Positions 7,184-8,321 of a DNA stretch of 8,321 nt are shown piece by piece (the first letter of the stretch is position 1; each line of letters starts with the position of its first letter). The notes below the pieces were generated by a model. It made no database searches. It had not been told where the DNA came from and was given only the letters and a program-made list of their open reading frames with translations. The stretch is from JBFMHD01 sp040752395 [NCBI: Candidatus Hydrogenedentota bacterium]. Lineage in GTDB: Bacteria; JBFMHD01. The stretch lies in NCBI GenBank assembly GCA_040752395.1, contig JBFMHD010000122.1:1-8321 (forward strand), given 5' to 3'. Position numbers and translations under genes: made by a program.

Positions 7184-8276
7184 ATCTTTTTAATAGCGTA
7201 TACAATACCAGACGTGTTTTAGTAACAGGAAACACTGGTTTTAAAGGTTCTTGGCTTACTTTATGGTTGCTTAAATTAGGAGCTAGAGTTGCAGGTTTTT
7301 CATTAGATAATCCCTCAGTACCATGTAATTTCGAAGTGTGTAATTTAAAGAATAATATTACGCATTTTCAGGCTGATATTCGTAACCTTGAAGATATCAA
7401 AGAAGCTATAGATAGTTTTGAACCTGAGATAGTTTTTCATTTGGCTGCACAGTCTATTGTTAAGAAATCATTTGATGTGCCGAAATTGACTTTTGATACA
7501 AACATTGGCGGAACAATCAACGTCCTTGAGTGTTTAAAACAATCAAGAACTGTGAAGGCAGCTGTCATAATTACAAGTGATAAATGTTATCTAAACAAAG
7601 AATGGGATTTTGGATACAGAGAGATAGATACTCTTGGGGGCGAAGACCCGTACAGCGCATCAAAAGCATGTGCTGAAATTGCAACGAGAGCATATATTGA
7701 ATCTTTTTTTAAAAAGAAGAAATCTGTTAAGATAGCAACGGTACGTGCAGGAAACGTTATCGGTGGAGGCGATTGGGCACAATACAGGATACTCCCTGAC
7801 TGTATAAGAGCTTGGAACAAGAAAAAATACCTATCATTAGAAACCCAGAATCGACTCGACCATGGCAGCATGTTTTAGAGCCCTTAAGCGGGTATCTATG
7901 GCTGGGAGCAAACCTTATAACTCAACCGAATAATCTTTCTGGCGAGAGCTTTAATTTTGGACCAGATAGTGAGGTTATTAGAACCGTCAGAGAACTCGTC
8001 GAGATGTTTTTAAAATATTTTGGTGAACATAAATGGAAACATATACCGGATGACTCTGATAAAAAAGAATCTATCCTTTTAAAACTTTGCTGTGACAAAG
8101 CCCTGAACAGATTAAAGTGGCATTCTGTTCTCTCGTTTGATGAAACTGTGAGGCTTACTGCTTTATGGTATAAAGAGTATTATCAGGATCAAAAAAATAT
8201 GTATGATTTTTCAATCGACCAGATAGATTATTATGTTAATAAAGCCAGAGAATTGGGACTTGTCTGGACCACCTGA
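7168..8276 (+). pseudogene. rfbG: CDP-glucose 4,6-dehydratase, frameshifted in an A tract
   Basis: RfbG removes water from CDP-glucose to give CDP-4-keto-6-deoxyglucose, using bound NAD+. The N-terminal part shows the hallmark GNTGFKGSWL (21-30), HLAAQSIVK (91-99), ITSDKCY (135-141), the catalytic YSASK (Tyr162, Lys166) and VRAGNVIGGGDW (192-203). After codon ~218 the frame diverges and stops at 7876-7878, giving 236 residues. The family sequence resumes one frame over from about 7827 as IPIIRNPESTRPWQHVLEPLSGY, an RfbG hallmark, through FNFGPD and ends at 8276. Restoring one A in the A6 run (7822-7827) gives about 369 residues, the usual length. The truncated product keeps the catalytic residues but loses the C-terminal nucleotide-sugar domain, so it should be inactive unless slippage restores the frame. 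The downstream frame has only a TTG (7812) as a possible internal start. Confidence 0.93.
7822..7827 (+). other. Frameshift site (A6 tract) in rfbG
   Basis: The sequence reads AAC AAG AAA AAA TAC. A seventh A would give AAC AAG AAA AAA ATA CCT and continue the RfbG family sequence. A single-base loss in a homopolymer is the simplest account. The run is preceded by G rather than A, so it is not an ideal -1 slippery heptamer, but some slippage on the A tract cannot be excluded. Confidence 0.85.
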
Positions 8277-8286
8277 ACCGAAAATT

Positions 8287-8321
8287 ATGATAACAGATGT
8301 TATAATCCAGCCGCTTAAAGT
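8287..8321 (+). CDS. Start of a probable dTDP-4-dehydrorhamnose 3,5-epimerase-family (cupin) gene, 3' end outside window
   Basis: Eleven complete codons plus two bases are present and translate to MITDVIIQPLK, then probably Val. This resembles the opening of the RmlC-like cupin family found after rfbG in many loci, in which the first strand reads [DG]V[IV]xxPLK. Members epimerise a 4-keto-6-deoxy sugar at C3 and/or C5; some related proteins are only isomerases. The fragment is too short for certainty. I took the ATG 10 bases after the rfbG stop. A TTG at 8260 in the same frame would add nine residues and overlap rfbG, as rfbG overlaps rfbF. No clear Shine-Dalgarno sequence precedes the ATG. 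Confidence 0.5.
   Translation, partial: MITDVIIQPLK

Noticed and set aside
7812-8276. Treating the open frame from TTG 7812 as an independent small gene.
   Set aside because: Its sequence is the C-terminal part of RfbG and joins the first part after one base is restored in the A run.

Overview
The window is one side of a surface-polysaccharide (O-antigen or capsule type) biosynthesis locus. All genes lie on the + strand and are packed with stop/start overlaps or gaps of 20 bases or less. The DNA is AT-rich: a line sampled in the first gene is about 25% G+C, and one in the cytidylyltransferase gene about 43%. AGA and AAA codons are common. The mix of nucleotide-sugar enzymes and a cobalamin-type radical SAM protein suggests a Gram-negative, probably anaerobic bacterium, perhaps from an uncultured lineage. 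The sequence does not allow a phylum to be named.

Left part (1-2634). The window opens inside a polytopic membrane protein that looks like the C-terminal half of a GT-C type glycosyltransferase. It overlaps a left-handed beta-helix sugar N-acyltransferase, which overlaps a very short gene. That short gene is an internally deleted DegT-family aminotransferase: its first ~45 residues are fused in frame to its last ~17. Next comes an NAD-dependent sugar epimerase/dehydratase broken by a frameshift near 2090.

Middle (2642-6419). There are two full-length DegT/DnrJ/EryC1 aminotransferases, both with the PLP lysine. Between them sits a 501-residue protein with a B12-binding-type N-terminus and a radical SAM core.

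Right part (6416-8321). An RfbF glucose-1-phosphate cytidylyltransferase is followed by an RfbG CDP-glucose 4,6-dehydratase with a one-base loss in an A tract near 7822-7827. The first 11 or so codons of what looks like a cupin-type dTDP-4-dehydrorhamnose 3,5-epimerase-family gene close the window.

Together the genes would make CDP-4-keto-6-deoxyglucose (RfbF, RfbG), transaminate keto sugars (two DegT proteins), N-acylate an amino sugar, and pass the sugar to membrane glycosyl transfer. The radical SAM protein is the least expected member and may modify a sugar. Three of the nine genes fully inside or entering from the left carry lesions. One is a large in-frame deletion that sequencing error cannot easily explain; two are small indels that could be real decay or base-calling errors. 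I saw no RNA genes, CRISPR arrays, insertion sequences, terminators or clear promoters, and no gap above 20 bases between genes.
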